Part shown: positions 9,283 through 17,110 of the stretch, piece after piece | How the letters are laid out: every line of letters starts with the position of its first letter | How positions within the stretch are numbered: the first letter of the stretch is position 1 | Assembly: GCF_046600735.1 (NCBI RefSeq) | Contig: NZ_JBJMAW010000003.1 | Location: 273,481 to 337,480 of the forward strand | Source of the DNA: Novilysobacter_A longmucuonensis | GTDB taxonomy: Bacteria; Pseudomonadota; Gammaproteobacteria; Xanthomonadales; Xanthomonadaceae | Reading direction: 5' to 3' | Length of the DNA stretch: 64,000 nt | Translations under genes and position numbers: made by a program | Notes under the pieces: generated by a model | Seen by the model: only the letters and a program-made list of their open reading frames with translations | Databases searched by the model: none | Told to the model about the DNA's origin: nothing

Positions 9283-9957
9283 ATGCTCGGTATCGGAGCC
9301 TTCAAACAACGCCTGCCGCAGCCGGACGCGGCATTGCCTGGTCGCGCCGACGAAATGCGGCTGCGTCGCAACGCCCACCACGTCCACGGCCGGCCGCTGC
9401 GCGATGCATTTGCCGGTCTGGCGCAGGTGCAGTTCGGCATGGGTTGTTTCTGGGGCGCCGAGCGCCTGTTCTGGTCGATTCCGGGGGTGTTCACCACCGC
9501 GGTCGGATACGCCGGCGGCTATACGCCCAACCCGACCTACCGCGAGGTCTGCAGCGGCGAAACCGGGCACACCGAGGCGGTGCTGGTGGTCTACGATCCC
9601 GCCGAGATCGCCTTCGAGACGCTGCTGCGGACGTTCTGGGAAGGCCATGATCCGACCCAGGGCATGCGCCAGGGCAACGATACCGGCACCCAATACCGCT
9701 CGGTGATCCATTGCGACACTGAGGCGCAGCACCGCGCGGCATTAAACAGCCGCGATGCGTTCCAGGCGCGGCTGCGCGCCGCCGGCGTGGGCGAGATCAC
9801 CACCGAGATCGTCTATCCGGCGCCAAAGTTCTATTACGCCGAGGACGAGCACCAGCAGTACCTGTCGAAGAACCCGGGCGGCTACTGCGGCTTGGGCGGG
9901 ACTGGCGTGAGCTGCCCGATCGGCGCGGCGGTTCCGGCCCAGTCTACGCAGCCGTAG
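9283..9957 (+). CDS. msrA: Peptide methionine (S)-S-oxide reductase
   Basis: 224 aa. MsrA reduces methionine-S-sulfoxide in proteins. The catalytic motif GCFWGAER places the nucleophilic Cys at residue 55, followed by VGYAGG and GHTEAVLVVYDP. HCDTEAQHRAA and the C-terminal GGYCGLGGTGVSCP supply recycling cysteines. The N-terminal 45-residue extension resembles that of E. coli MsrA (212 aa). It lies beside the oxyR-ahp peroxide-defence block, a sensible context, although flanking palindromic repeats suggest it is its own transcription unit. Confidence 0.95.
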   Translation: MLGIGAFKQRLPQPDAALPGRADEMRLRRNAHHVHGRPLRDAFAGLAQVQFGMGCFWGAERLFWSIPGVFTTAVGYAGGYTPNPTYREVCSGETGHTEAVLVVYDPAEIAFETLLRTFWEGHDPTQGMRQGNDTGTQYRSVIHCDTEAQHRAALNSRDAFQARLRAAGVGEITTEIVYPAPKFYYAEDEHQQYLSKNPGGYCGLGGTGVSCPIGAAVPAQSTQP

Positions 9958-10080
9958 GAGCGGCTTCAGCCGCGATGCCTTTGGTCCGGGATGGTCGCTG
10001 GCGCGCCGGGGAGGCGATCGTCGCGATCGGCCGGGGCGTGGGATAACCCGTTCTGGCTCGCGGCTGAAGCCGCTCCTACA
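9953..10080. repeat. Paired inverted GTAGGAGCGGCTTCAGCCGC repeat
   Basis: Copies in opposite orientation at about 9953-9973 and 10062-10080 bracket a 90-base spacer between the convergent msrA and oxyR genes. The right arm overlaps the oxyR stop codon region (oxyR ends at 10076), so this repeat contributes the last oxyR bases. It probably serves as a bidirectional terminator or RNA-stabilising stem. Confidence 0.9.
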
Positions 10081-10993
10081 GGGGGTTGATGGGCGGCTGC
10101 AGCAGGGCGGGGGGCAGCTGGCGGAACTGCTCGGCCAGTTGCCGCAGGAAGCCATCCATCGCCGAGCTCTTGCGCCAGACCATCGCGATCTGCCGGTGCG
10201 GCGGCTGGCCGCGGAACGGGATCAGCGCGAGGTCCGGCGAGGCCGGCATTGGCGGCTGCACCGCCAGCACCGGCAGCAAAGTGATGCCGACGCCGGCGGC
10301 GACCATCTGCCGCAGGGTTTCCAGGCTGGTCGCGCGGAAGCCGTCGCGCTCGTTGGCGCCGGCCAGGCGGCAGACATCGAGGGCCTGGTCGCGCAGGCAA
10401 TGGCCTTCCTCCAGCAGCAGCAGGTGCTGGTCGTCGAGTTCGCCCAGGGCCAGTGATGCCTGCCGCGCCATCGCATGCTGGCGCGGCACCGCGAGCAGGA
10501 ACGGCTCGTCGAACAACGGCTCAATGTGCAATTGCTCGTCATGGATAGGCAGGGCGAGGATGCCGGCATCGAGCTGACCATCGCGCAGCCGCGCGAGGAT
10601 CTGGTCGGTCTTCTCCTCCACCAGCAGCAGCTCCAGCCGCGCGAAGCGCTGGCGCACGCCAGGCAGCACGTGCGGCAGCAGGTACGGCGCCAGGGTCGGG
10701 AACAGCCCCAGCTTGACCGTGCCGGCCTCGGGGTCCTGGCTGCGGCGGGCGATCTCGGCCATCTGCTCGACCTCCGCGATCACCCGGCGCGCACGCTGGG
10801 CGATGTCCAGCCCGATCGGGGTCAGCATCACCCGCCGCGGCGCGCGCTCGACCAGCGATACCCCCAGCTCGTCCTCGAGCTTCCGGATCTGGGTCGACAG
10901 GGTCGGCTGACTGACGAAGCTGGCCGCGGCCGCGCGGCCGAAGTGCTTGTGCTCGGCCAGGGCCACCAGGTACTTGAGGTCGCGCAGGTTCAT
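10076..10993 (-). CDS. oxyR: Hydrogen-peroxide sensor, LysR-type regulator OxyR
   Basis: 305 aa, the same length as E. coli OxyR. The N-terminal HTH is MNLRDLKYLVALAEHKHFG through SQPTLSTQIRKLE. The redox loop EEGHCLRDQALDVC places cysteines at residues 199 and 208, exactly the E. coli numbering of the disulphide switch. The start at 10993 is the conserved MNLRDL; the upstream 56 codons of the open frame are repeat-derived. It is transcribed in the same direction downstream of ahpC and ahpF, as in the Xanthomonas ahpC-ahpF-oxyR locus, and should activate ahpC in response to peroxide. Confidence 0.96.
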   Translation of the reverse strand: MNLRDLKYLVALAEHKHFGRAAAASFVSQPTLSTQIRKLEDELGVSLVERAPRRVMLTPIGLDIAQRARRVIAEVEQMAEIARRSQDPEAGTVKLGLFPTLAPYLLPHVLPGVRQRFARLELLLVEEKTDQILARLRDGQLDAGILALPIHDEQLHIEPLFDEPFLLAVPRQHAMARQASLALGELDDQHLLLLEEGHCLRDQALDVCRLAGANERDGFRATSLETLRQMVAAGVGITLLPVLAVQPPMPASPDLALIPFRGQPPHRQIAMVWRKSSAMDGFLRQLAEQFRQLPPALLQPPINPL

Positions 10994-11039
10994 ATGGGCG
11001 TCCCACGGTGAGGCGACTCTTGCTTCTGCACTTATCCGG

Positions 11040-11160
11040 CTTGCGGGAGAAGGTGCCCGAAGGGCGGATGAGGACGCTTTTCGGCGACTTGCGCCGCACG
11101 CCGGCTGTCGCGTGCCCTCACCCCAGCCCTCTCCCGCAAACAGCGGGAGAGGGGGCAACA
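11040..11160. repeat. Dispersed repeat with GGTGCCCGAAGGGCGGATGAGG core
   Basis: The oxyR-ahpF gap holds an element beginning near TTGCGGGAGAAGGTGCCCGAAG and ending in the complement-like CCCTCTCCCGCAAACAGCGGGAGAGGG, so its ends form a hairpin. The core GGTGCCCGAAGGGCGGATGAGG recurs at 13779-13800 upstream of ahpC. It is an intergenic repeat with no coding potential. Confidence 0.75.
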
Positions 11161-11161
11161 C

Positions 11162-12751
11162 TCATGCCGCAGCCGCCTGTTCCGCCGGCGCCGAGCTGCG
11201 GATCAGATGGTCGAACGCGCTCAGCGCGGCGGTCGAACCGGCGCCCATTGCCACCACGATCTGCTTGTAGGGCACCGTGGTGGCATCGCCGGCGGCGAAC
11301 ACGCCCGGCATCGAGGTCTGGCCGCGCTCATCGATCACGATCTCGCCGCGCGGCGACAGCTCGATCGCACCCTTGAGCCACTCGGTATTGGGCAGCAGCC
11401 CGATCTGCACGAACACCCCTTCCAGCGCGATCGTGTGGCTCTCGCCACTGCTGCGGTCGCGGTAGACCAGTTCATTGACCTTGTGGCCGTCGCCGAGCAC
11501 TTCGGTGGTCTGCGCGCTGACGATGACGTCGACGTTGGGCAGGCTGCGCAGCTTGCGCTGCAGCACCTCGTCGGCGCGCAGCTGGCTGTCGAATTCGATC
11601 AGGGTGACGTGGGCGACGATGCCGGCCAGGTCAATGGCCGCCTCGACCCCGGAATTTCCACCGCCGATAACCGCCACGCGCTTGCCCTTGAACAGCGGCC
11701 CGTCGCAGTGCGGGCAGTAGGCCACGCCCTTGTTGCGGTACTGGTCCTCGCCGGGCACGCCCATTTGCCGCCAGCGCGCGCCGGTGGACAACACCACCGA
11801 CTTGGACTTCAGCGAGGCGCCGTTGGCCAGTTGCACCTCGACCAGGCCATCGCTGCCGGCACTGGCCGGCACCAGTTTCTGCGCACGCTGCAGGTTCATG
11901 ATGTCGACGTCGTACTCGCGCACGTGCTGCTCCAGCGCGGTGGCGAACTGGGGGCCCTCGGTGTACTGCACCGAGACGAAGTTCTCGATCGCCATCGTGT
12001 CCAGCACCTGGCCGCCGAAGCGCTCGGCGGCGATGCCGGTGCGGATGCCCTTGCGCGCGGCATAGATCGCCGCGGCCGCGCCGGCGGGGCCGCCGCCGAT
12101 CACGAGCACGTCGAACGCCTCCTTGGCGCGGAGCTTCTCCGCGTCGCGCTTCTCGGTGCCGCGGTCGATGCGGGCGACGATCTGCTCCAGGCTCATCCGG
12201 CCCTGGTCGAACACCTCGCCGTTGAGGAACACGGTCGGCACCGACATCACCTGGCGCGCGTCGACCTCGTCCTGGAACAGCGCGCCGTCGATCGCGACGT
12301 GCTCGATGCGCGGGTTCAGCACGCTCATCAGGTTCAGCGCCTGCACCACGTCGGGGCAGCTCTGGCACGACAGCGAGTAGTAGGTCTCGAACCGATAGTC
12401 GCCGTCGAGCCCCTGGACCTGCTCGATCACATCCTGCGCGGCCTTGGACGGATGGCCGCCGACCTGCAGCAGGGCGAGCACCAGCGAGGTGAACTCATGG
12501 CCCATCGGGATGCCGGCAAAACGCACGCCGATATCGGTGCCGAGCCGGTTGATCGCGAACGAAGGCTTGCGCACGTCGTCCCCGTCACGGCGGACCAGGG
12601 TGATCTTGTCGGACATCGAGGCGATGTCGTGCAGCAGCACGTCGAGCTCCTGCGACTTCTCGCCCTCCTCGAGGGACGCCACGATCTCGATCGGGTGCGT
12701 GACCTTTTCGAGGTAGGTTTTGAGTTGGGTCTTGAGCGTGTCGTCGAGCAT
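11162..12751 (-). CDS. ahpF: Alkyl hydroperoxide reductase flavoprotein subunit AhpF
   Basis: 529 aa. AhpF passes electrons from NADH through FAD and two disulphide centres to AhpC. The N-terminal glutaredoxin-like centre is SCQSC with cysteines 129 and 132, and the thioredoxin-reductase-like centre is YCPHCDG with cysteines 346 and 349, close to the enteric numbering. VIGGGPAGAAAAIYAARKG binds FAD, VIGGGNSGVEAAIDL binds NADH, and FAAGDAT is the C-terminal FAD motif. The ATG at 12751 gives the full-length family protein; codons upstream are non-coding. The partner ahpC lies 260 bases upstream on the same strand and oxyR downstream. Confidence 0.97.
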   Translation of the reverse strand: MLDDTLKTQLKTYLEKVTHPIEIVASLEEGEKSQELDVLLHDIASMSDKITLVRRDGDDVRKPSFAINRLGTDIGVRFAGIPMGHEFTSLVLALLQVGGHPSKAAQDVIEQVQGLDGDYRFETYYSLSCQSCPDVVQALNLMSVLNPRIEHVAIDGALFQDEVDARQVMSVPTVFLNGEVFDQGRMSLEQIVARIDRGTEKRDAEKLRAKEAFDVLVIGGGPAGAAAAIYAARKGIRTGIAAERFGGQVLDTMAIENFVSVQYTEGPQFATALEQHVREYDVDIMNLQRAQKLVPASAGSDGLVEVQLANGASLKSKSVVLSTGARWRQMGVPGEDQYRNKGVAYCPHCDGPLFKGKRVAVIGGGNSGVEAAIDLAGIVAHVTLIEFDSQLRADEVLQRKLRSLPNVDVIVSAQTTEVLGDGHKVNELVYRDRSSGESHTIALEGVFVQIGLLPNTEWLKGAIELSPRGEIVIDERGQTSMPGVFAAGDATTVPYKQIVVAMGAGSTAALSAFDHLIRSSAPAEQAAAA

Positions 12752-13011
12752 GGTCACGGCTCCAAACAGAAGGGGGAGGGAAGCGGAGGACACTTGCAGA
12801 AGCGGCCCGGGCCAGGGGAGGGAGCCGATGGGGAAATCGGCGCCGCCCGGGCCGCTGATGCAAACATCCGCGCTTTCGGCATGCGCGCGTTTGCTGCGCT
12901 GTTGCTTGCTGCGCGGGCTTTTTGCTGCGGCGGTACTGCGGTCGGGACAGCGGGCGCCGCGGGGGAATCCGGGCGCGGACGCCCGGGTTCCAGTGCCTTG
13001 CGGCGGCCTGA

Positions 13012-13575
13012 TCAGATCTTGCCGACCAGGTCCAGCGACGGGGCGAGGGTCTTCTCGCCTTCCTTCCACTTGGCCGGGCAGACCTCGTTGGGATGCGCGG
13101 CGACGTACTGCGCCGCCTTGACCTTGCGCAGCAGCTCGGAGGCGTCACGGCCGATGCCGCCGGCGTTGATCTCGATGATCTGGATCTTGCCGTCCGGGTC
13201 GATGACGAAGGTGCCGCGATCGGCCAGGCCGACCTCCTCGATCATCACCTCGAAGTTGCGGCTGACCAGCCCGGTCGGGTCGCCGATCATCGTGTACTGG
13301 ATCTTCTTGATCGCCTCGGAGGTGTCGTGCCAGGCCTTGTGGGCGAAATGGGTATCGGTGGAGACGCTGTAGATCTCCGCGCCCAGCTTCTGGAACTCGG
13401 CATAGTTCTCGGCCAGGTCCTCAAGTTCGGTCGGGCAGACGAAGGTGAAATCGGCCGGGTAGAAGAACACCACCGACCATTTGCCTTTCAGGTCGGCCTC
13501 GGACACTTCAAAGAACTTGCCGTTCTTGAATGCCTGCGCCTTGAACGGCTTGATTTCGGTATTGATCAAAGACAT
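13012..13575 (-). CDS. ahpC: Alkyl hydroperoxide reductase peroxiredoxin AhpC
   Basis: 187 aa typical 2-Cys peroxiredoxin that reduces H2O2 and organic peroxides. The peroxidatic Cys is residue 47 in ADFTFVCPTE and the resolving Cys residue 166 in NEVCPAKW. MSLINTEIKPFKAQAFKNG at the N-terminus is near-identical in style to enteric AhpC. AGAGGA lies 8 bases before the ATG. Upstream is a strong sigma-70-like promoter with a dyad that fits an OxyR operator. ahpF and oxyR follow downstream. Confidence 0.97.
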   Translation of the reverse strand: MSLINTEIKPFKAQAFKNGKFFEVSEADLKGKWSVVFFYPADFTFVCPTELEDLAENYAEFQKLGAEIYSVSTDTHFAHKAWHDTSEAIKKIQYTMIGDPTGLVSRNFEVMIEEVGLADRGTFVIDPDGKIQIIEINAGGIGRDASELLRKVKAAQYVAAHPNEVCPAKWKEGEKTLAPSLDLVGKI

Positions 13576-13617
13576 TTCGATGGTCCTCTGGGTTGGGAGT
13601 GGAAATCGGGAATGGCC

Positions 13618-13679
13618 ATCCTAGAGTTGCCTATCGTTTTGATCAAATCGATTGATACAATTGAAACGATAGGTCTAGG
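13618..13679 (-). promoter_or_regulatory. ahpC promoter with probable OxyR operator
   Basis: On the minus strand, TTGATC (13646-13641) and TAGGAT (13623-13618) form -35 and -10 boxes separated by 17 bases. Covering and extending upstream of the -35 is a perfect 10-bp inverted repeat, CCTATCGTTT (13630-13639) and AAACGATAGG (13664-13673), flanked by CCTAGA and TCTAGG. ATAG/CTAT-bearing dyads spread over about four helical turns are characteristic of OxyR sites, and position over the -35 is that of an activator. OxyR binding is an inference from family knowledge and from oxyR being in the same locus. Confidence 0.75.
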
Positions 13680-13843
13680 CTATGAATTGCGGTCCGGGCG
13701 AAGGCCTTCTGCTTCTTCAGCCGCGCGTATTTCCCTTCTCCCGCTGCGGCGCCCGAAGGCTGTGCAGAGCTGAAAAGGTGCCCGAAGGGCGGATGAGGGC
13801 GCGCGACAACCCGGCAGCCGACGCAAGCCGGTTCCGCGTGCCC

Positions 13844-14725
13844 TTACCCCTGCCCGCTCGCCGGCTGGCCGGCCGCCTCCGCCGCCCGGATGAATCCCAG
13901 CACCGCCGGCAGCACCGCCGGCGCGCGCTGCGGCTGGTACAAGCCGAGAAGCGTTGTGCTGTGACCCGCATCCGGCAGGACCAGCAGTTCGGCCGCCACC
14001 CCGTGCTCGCGCAGCTTCCCGGCCATCTGCACGCTGTCGCGCGCCTCCACCACGCCATCGTCGGCGCCATGGATCAGCAGGAACGGCGGCTCGTCGCCAT
14101 CGACATGGTTGATCGCCTGCGCCTGCGGCCACTGCGCCGGCGGGCCGAAGACCTTGCGATAGCGGCCACTGATCACGAAATCGTACGGCCCCGACAACCC
14201 GACCACGCCCGCGATGTCGGCCAGTTCGAGCCCGTGCCTGTCCAGATAGCGCCCGTCGCTGCCGAGCAGGCCGGCAATCTGCGCACCGGCGGAATGCCCG
14301 GCGATGAACAACTGCCGCGGTTCGCCGCCGTACTCCTGGGCGTGCTCGCGCGCCCAGGCCACTGCTCGTGCGGCGTCGTCCATGAAGCCCGGAAATTCCG
14401 CATCGGGCCAGGTGCGGTAGTCGGCGACGATCGCGAGCACGCCGTTGCGGGCCAGGCGCCGGGCGACGAACCGGTACTGCCCGCGCTCGCCGCGCTGCCA
14501 GTTCCCGCCGTAGAAGAACACCACCACCGGCGAAGTACCGGCGCCCGCGCGTTGCGGCCGGTAGACATCCAGCGCCAGCCCGAGTTCGGGTGCATAGGTG
14601 ACGGTGGTCTCGGGCGGCTCCAGTCCGCCGTTGGCGAAGCCGAACAGCAGGCTCTCGCAGCCGGTGGTGAACACGGCGGCCACCGCCAGCGTCGAGCCGG
14701 CCAGTACGTTTCGCAGGGATCGCAT
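13844..14725 (-). CDS. Lipoprotein alpha/beta hydrolase
   Basis: 293 aa. The N-terminus MRSLRNVLAGS, a hydrophobic run and TTGC give a lipoprotein signal with Cys23 lipidated. The hydrolase domain has the oxyanion motif FFYGGNW (HGG-like, as in the hormone-sensitive-lipase/BD-FAE group), the nucleophile elbow IAGHSAGAQIA, the acid region IHGADDGVV and the catalytic His in DAGHSTTLL. It probably is an envelope-anchored esterase or carboxylesterase; the substrate is unknown. The gene is divergent from prmC and separated from ahpC by a repeat-bearing gap. Confidence 0.85.
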   Translation of the reverse strand: MRSLRNVLAGSTLAVAAVFTTGCESLLFGFANGGLEPPETTVTYAPELGLALDVYRPQRAGAGTSPVVVFFYGGNWQRGERGQYRFVARRLARNGVLAIVADYRTWPDAEFPGFMDDAARAVAWAREHAQEYGGEPRQLFIAGHSAGAQIAGLLGSDGRYLDRHGLELADIAGVVGLSGPYDFVISGRYRKVFGPPAQWPQAQAINHVDGDEPPFLLIHGADDGVVEARDSVQMAGKLREHGVAAELLVLPDAGHSTTLLGLYQPQRAPAVLPAVLGFIRAAEAAGQPASGQG

Positions 14726-14863
14726 GCAGCGATGATGGAGCGCCGCGGGTGAGGCCGATGTCCTCGCAGGGGTCGGCCTCGCCGGCCGTGGCCTCGCCGG
14801 GTAGGATGCGCGCTGATGCGGCAGCGCGCCGCATCGAGACTCGTACAGGGTGGCCGCGGCGCA

Positions 14864-15688
14864 ATGATCCGGATAGATGCAGTGCTGCGCGCGACGCGCG
14901 AGCGGATCGACAGCGCCGATGCCGAACTGCTGCTCGGCCACGCGCTGCAGCGGCCCCGCAGCTGGCTGTTCGCGCATGGCGACGAGTCGATACCGGAGGC
15001 GGCGCAGGCCCGGTTCGAGGACTTGCTCGCCCGGCGCATCGCCGGCGAGCCGGTGGCCTACCTGACCGGCCGCCGCGGCTTCTGGCGCCTGGAGTTGCAG
15101 GTCACGCCGGCCACGCTGATCCCGCGGGCCGAGACCGAACTTCTGGTGGAGCTGGCGCTGGCGCGATTGCCCGATGGCGCCCGGTCGCGGGTGGCCGATC
15201 TGGGTACCGGCAGCGGCGCCATCGCGCTGGCGCTGGCGCTCGAGCGGCCGGCCGCGCGGGTGGTCGCTACCGACGCCAGCAGCGCCGCCGTGGCGATCGC
15301 CCGCGACAACGCCCGTTCGCTGGGCGCGACCAATGTCGAGCTGCGCCACGGCGACTGGTTCACGCCGTTGGCCGGTGAGTGCTTTGACCTGATCGCCAGC
15401 AATCCGCCTTACATCGCCGAGGCCGACACGCATCTGCGCGAGGGCGACCTGCGGCATGAACCGCGCACGGCGCTGGTCTCGGGCATCGACGGACTCGATG
15501 CGATCCGCGCGATCAGCCGCGGCGCACCGGCGCACCTGGTGCCTGGCGGTTGGCTGCTGATCGAGCATGGCTGGGAGCAGGGCGCCGCGGTACGTGCGCT
15601 GCTGAACGCGGCCGGCTTGATCGATATCCGGACCGACCGCGACCTGGAGCAGCGCGAGCGCATCACTTCGGGCCGACGCAGACCATGA
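14864..15688 (+). CDS. prmC: Peptide chain release factor N5-glutamine methyltransferase
   Basis: 274 aa. PrmC methylates the glutamine of the GGQ motif in release factors using SAM. An N-terminal helical domain is followed by the SAM motif VADLGTGSGAIALALA and the substrate-binding NPPYIAEAD. ATLIPRAETELLVELAL is the conserved linker region. The ATG at 14864 (MIRIDAVL) gives the usual length. Its target release factor RF1 is encoded at 53.2-54.3 kb, not adjacent. Confidence 0.93.
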   Translation: MIRIDAVLRATRERIDSADAELLLGHALQRPRSWLFAHGDESIPEAAQARFEDLLARRIAGEPVAYLTGRRGFWRLELQVTPATLIPRAETELLVELALARLPDGARSRVADLGTGSGAIALALALERPAARVVATDASSAAVAIARDNARSLGATNVELRHGDWFTPLAGECFDLIASNPPYIAEADTHLREGDLRHEPRTALVSGIDGLDAIRAISRGAPAHLVPGGWLLIEHGWEQGAAVRALLNAAGLIDIRTDRDLEQRERITSGRRRP

Positions 15689-15714
15689 CACCGTGCTACA
15701 GGGCCCGGAACGCC

Positions 15715-15870
15715 CGCGACACGTAGGGCCGAGCTTGCCGGATTGCGCTCGCATCGGTCGCGCAGATGCAGCGGAGCAAGCTCCGCTCTACGAAAGGCCC
15801 GGCTGGTCCGGCAACCGTAGAGCCGAGCTTGCTCGGCTGCGCGCCGCGCCCCGGTGCAGCGGCCATCAAG
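15715..15870. repeat. Intergenic hairpin repeats of the GAGCAAGCTC / GAGCTTGCTC type
   Basis: The gap between prmC and pip holds three related elements: GTAGGGCCGAGCTTGCCGG near 15724, GCGGAGCAAGCTCCGCTCTAC near 15770, and GTAGAGCCGAGCTTGCTCGGC near 15819. The last two are self-complementary and inverted relative to one another. No gene or convincing promoter was seen apart from AGGAG just before the pip start. Confidence 0.7.
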
Positions 15871-15927
15871 GCTGCCATCCACGGCACCCCTCGCTACACT
15901 CGAGCCAATGCTTCCGCAGGAGTCCGC

Positions 15928-16869
15928 ATGCGCACGCTTTATCCCGAGATCCAGCCCTACGACACCGGCCTGCTGAAGGTCGATGACCGCCATACGCTCT
16001 ATTACGAGCAGTCCGGCAACCCCGACGGCAAGCCGGTGGTGCTGCTGCACGGCGGCCCCGGCGGCGGCTGTAACGGCAAGATGCGGCGTTTCCACGACCC
16101 GGCCAAGTACCGCATCGTACTGTTCGACCAGCGCGGCAGCGGGCGCTCGACCCCGCATGCGGATCTGGTCGACAACACCACCTGGCATCTGGTGGCCGAT
16201 ATCGAAACGCTGCGCGAAACGCTCGGCATCGGTCGCTGGCAGGTGTTCGGCGGCTCGTGGGGTTCGACCCTGGCGCTGGCCTACGCGCAGACCCATCCGC
16301 AACGCGTCACCGAGCTGGTGCTGCGCGGGATCTTCATGCTGCGTCGCTGGGAGCTGGAGTGGTTCTACCAGGAGGGTGCTTCGCGCCTGTTCCCCGACGC
16401 GTGGGAGCACTACATCCGTGCGATCCCTGAAAACGAGCGCCACGACCTGATCGACGCGTTCCATCGCCGCCTGACCTCCGACGACGAAGCCACACGCCTG
16501 GACGCCGCGCGCGCCTGGAGCGTCTGGGAAGGCGCGACCAGCTTCCTGCACATCGACGAGGATTTCGCCAGCAGCCACGCCGACCCGCACTTCGCGCTCG
16601 CGTTCGCGCGGATCGAGAACCACTACTTCGTCAACGGCGGCTTCTTCGAGTGCGACGACCAACTGCTGCGCGACGCGCACAGGATCGCCGACATTCCCGG
16701 CGTCATGGTGCACGGCCGCTATGACGTTGTGTGCCCGGTGACCAATGCCTGGGACCTGAAGAAGGTCTGGCCCAAGGGCGAACTGATCATCACGCCCGCC
16801 TCGGGCCATTCGGCATTCGAGGCCGAGAACGTCAACGCGCTGGTGCGGGCGACCGACCGATTTGCGTAG
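15928..16869 (+). CDS. pip: Proline iminopeptidase (family S33)
   Basis: 313 aa cytoplasmic serine peptidase that removes N-terminal proline. HGGPGGGCNG is the oxyanion-hole motif, FDQRGSGRSTPHA the conserved loop, and GGSWGSTLALAYA the nucleophile elbow with Ser110. VHGRYDVVCPVTNAW carries the Asp and TPASGHSAF the His. The start ATG at 15928 (MRTLYPEIQPY, the standard family N-terminus) follows GCAGGAG at good spacing; the longer open frame translates repeats. Confidence 0.95.
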   Translation: MRTLYPEIQPYDTGLLKVDDRHTLYYEQSGNPDGKPVVLLHGGPGGGCNGKMRRFHDPAKYRIVLFDQRGSGRSTPHADLVDNTTWHLVADIETLRETLGIGRWQVFGGSWGSTLALAYAQTHPQRVTELVLRGIFMLRRWELEWFYQEGASRLFPDAWEHYIRAIPENERHDLIDAFHRRLTSDDEATRLDAARAWSVWEGATSFLHIDEDFASSHADPHFALAFARIENHYFVNGGFFECDDQLLRDAHRIADIPGVMVHGRYDVVCPVTNAWDLKKVWPKGELIITPASGHSAFEAENVNALVRATDRFA

Positions 16870-17110
16870 CCGGTACCGGCTCGGTCCAGCGCTCAACGTC
16901 AAAATACCGGCGGGGCCGCAATCACGGTCGACCTGATCGCGCGACCGCGTCAATGACCCGTCAGTTCGGCTGAATTATTCAGCGAAAACGCGTGAAGCGA
17001 GCCTTTGCGCGAGGCTGGTTGGCCCGACTGCGGACGCGTTGTGTAGTTGAGGAACGGTCCTTGCACCACTGCTGCTGACTCGGCACACGATCAGGCGGCA
17101 GGTGATATCG

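Noticed and set aside
11207..13372. 721-codon open frame antisense to ahpF and ahpC
   Set aside because: It mirrors the codon structure of well-conserved AhpF/AhpC on the other strand, has no recognisable domain, and is a common artefact of high GC.
15693..15986. 97-codon frame between prmC and pip
   Set aside because: It translates dispersed GAGCTTGC hairpin repeats and runs into the pip start in another frame.
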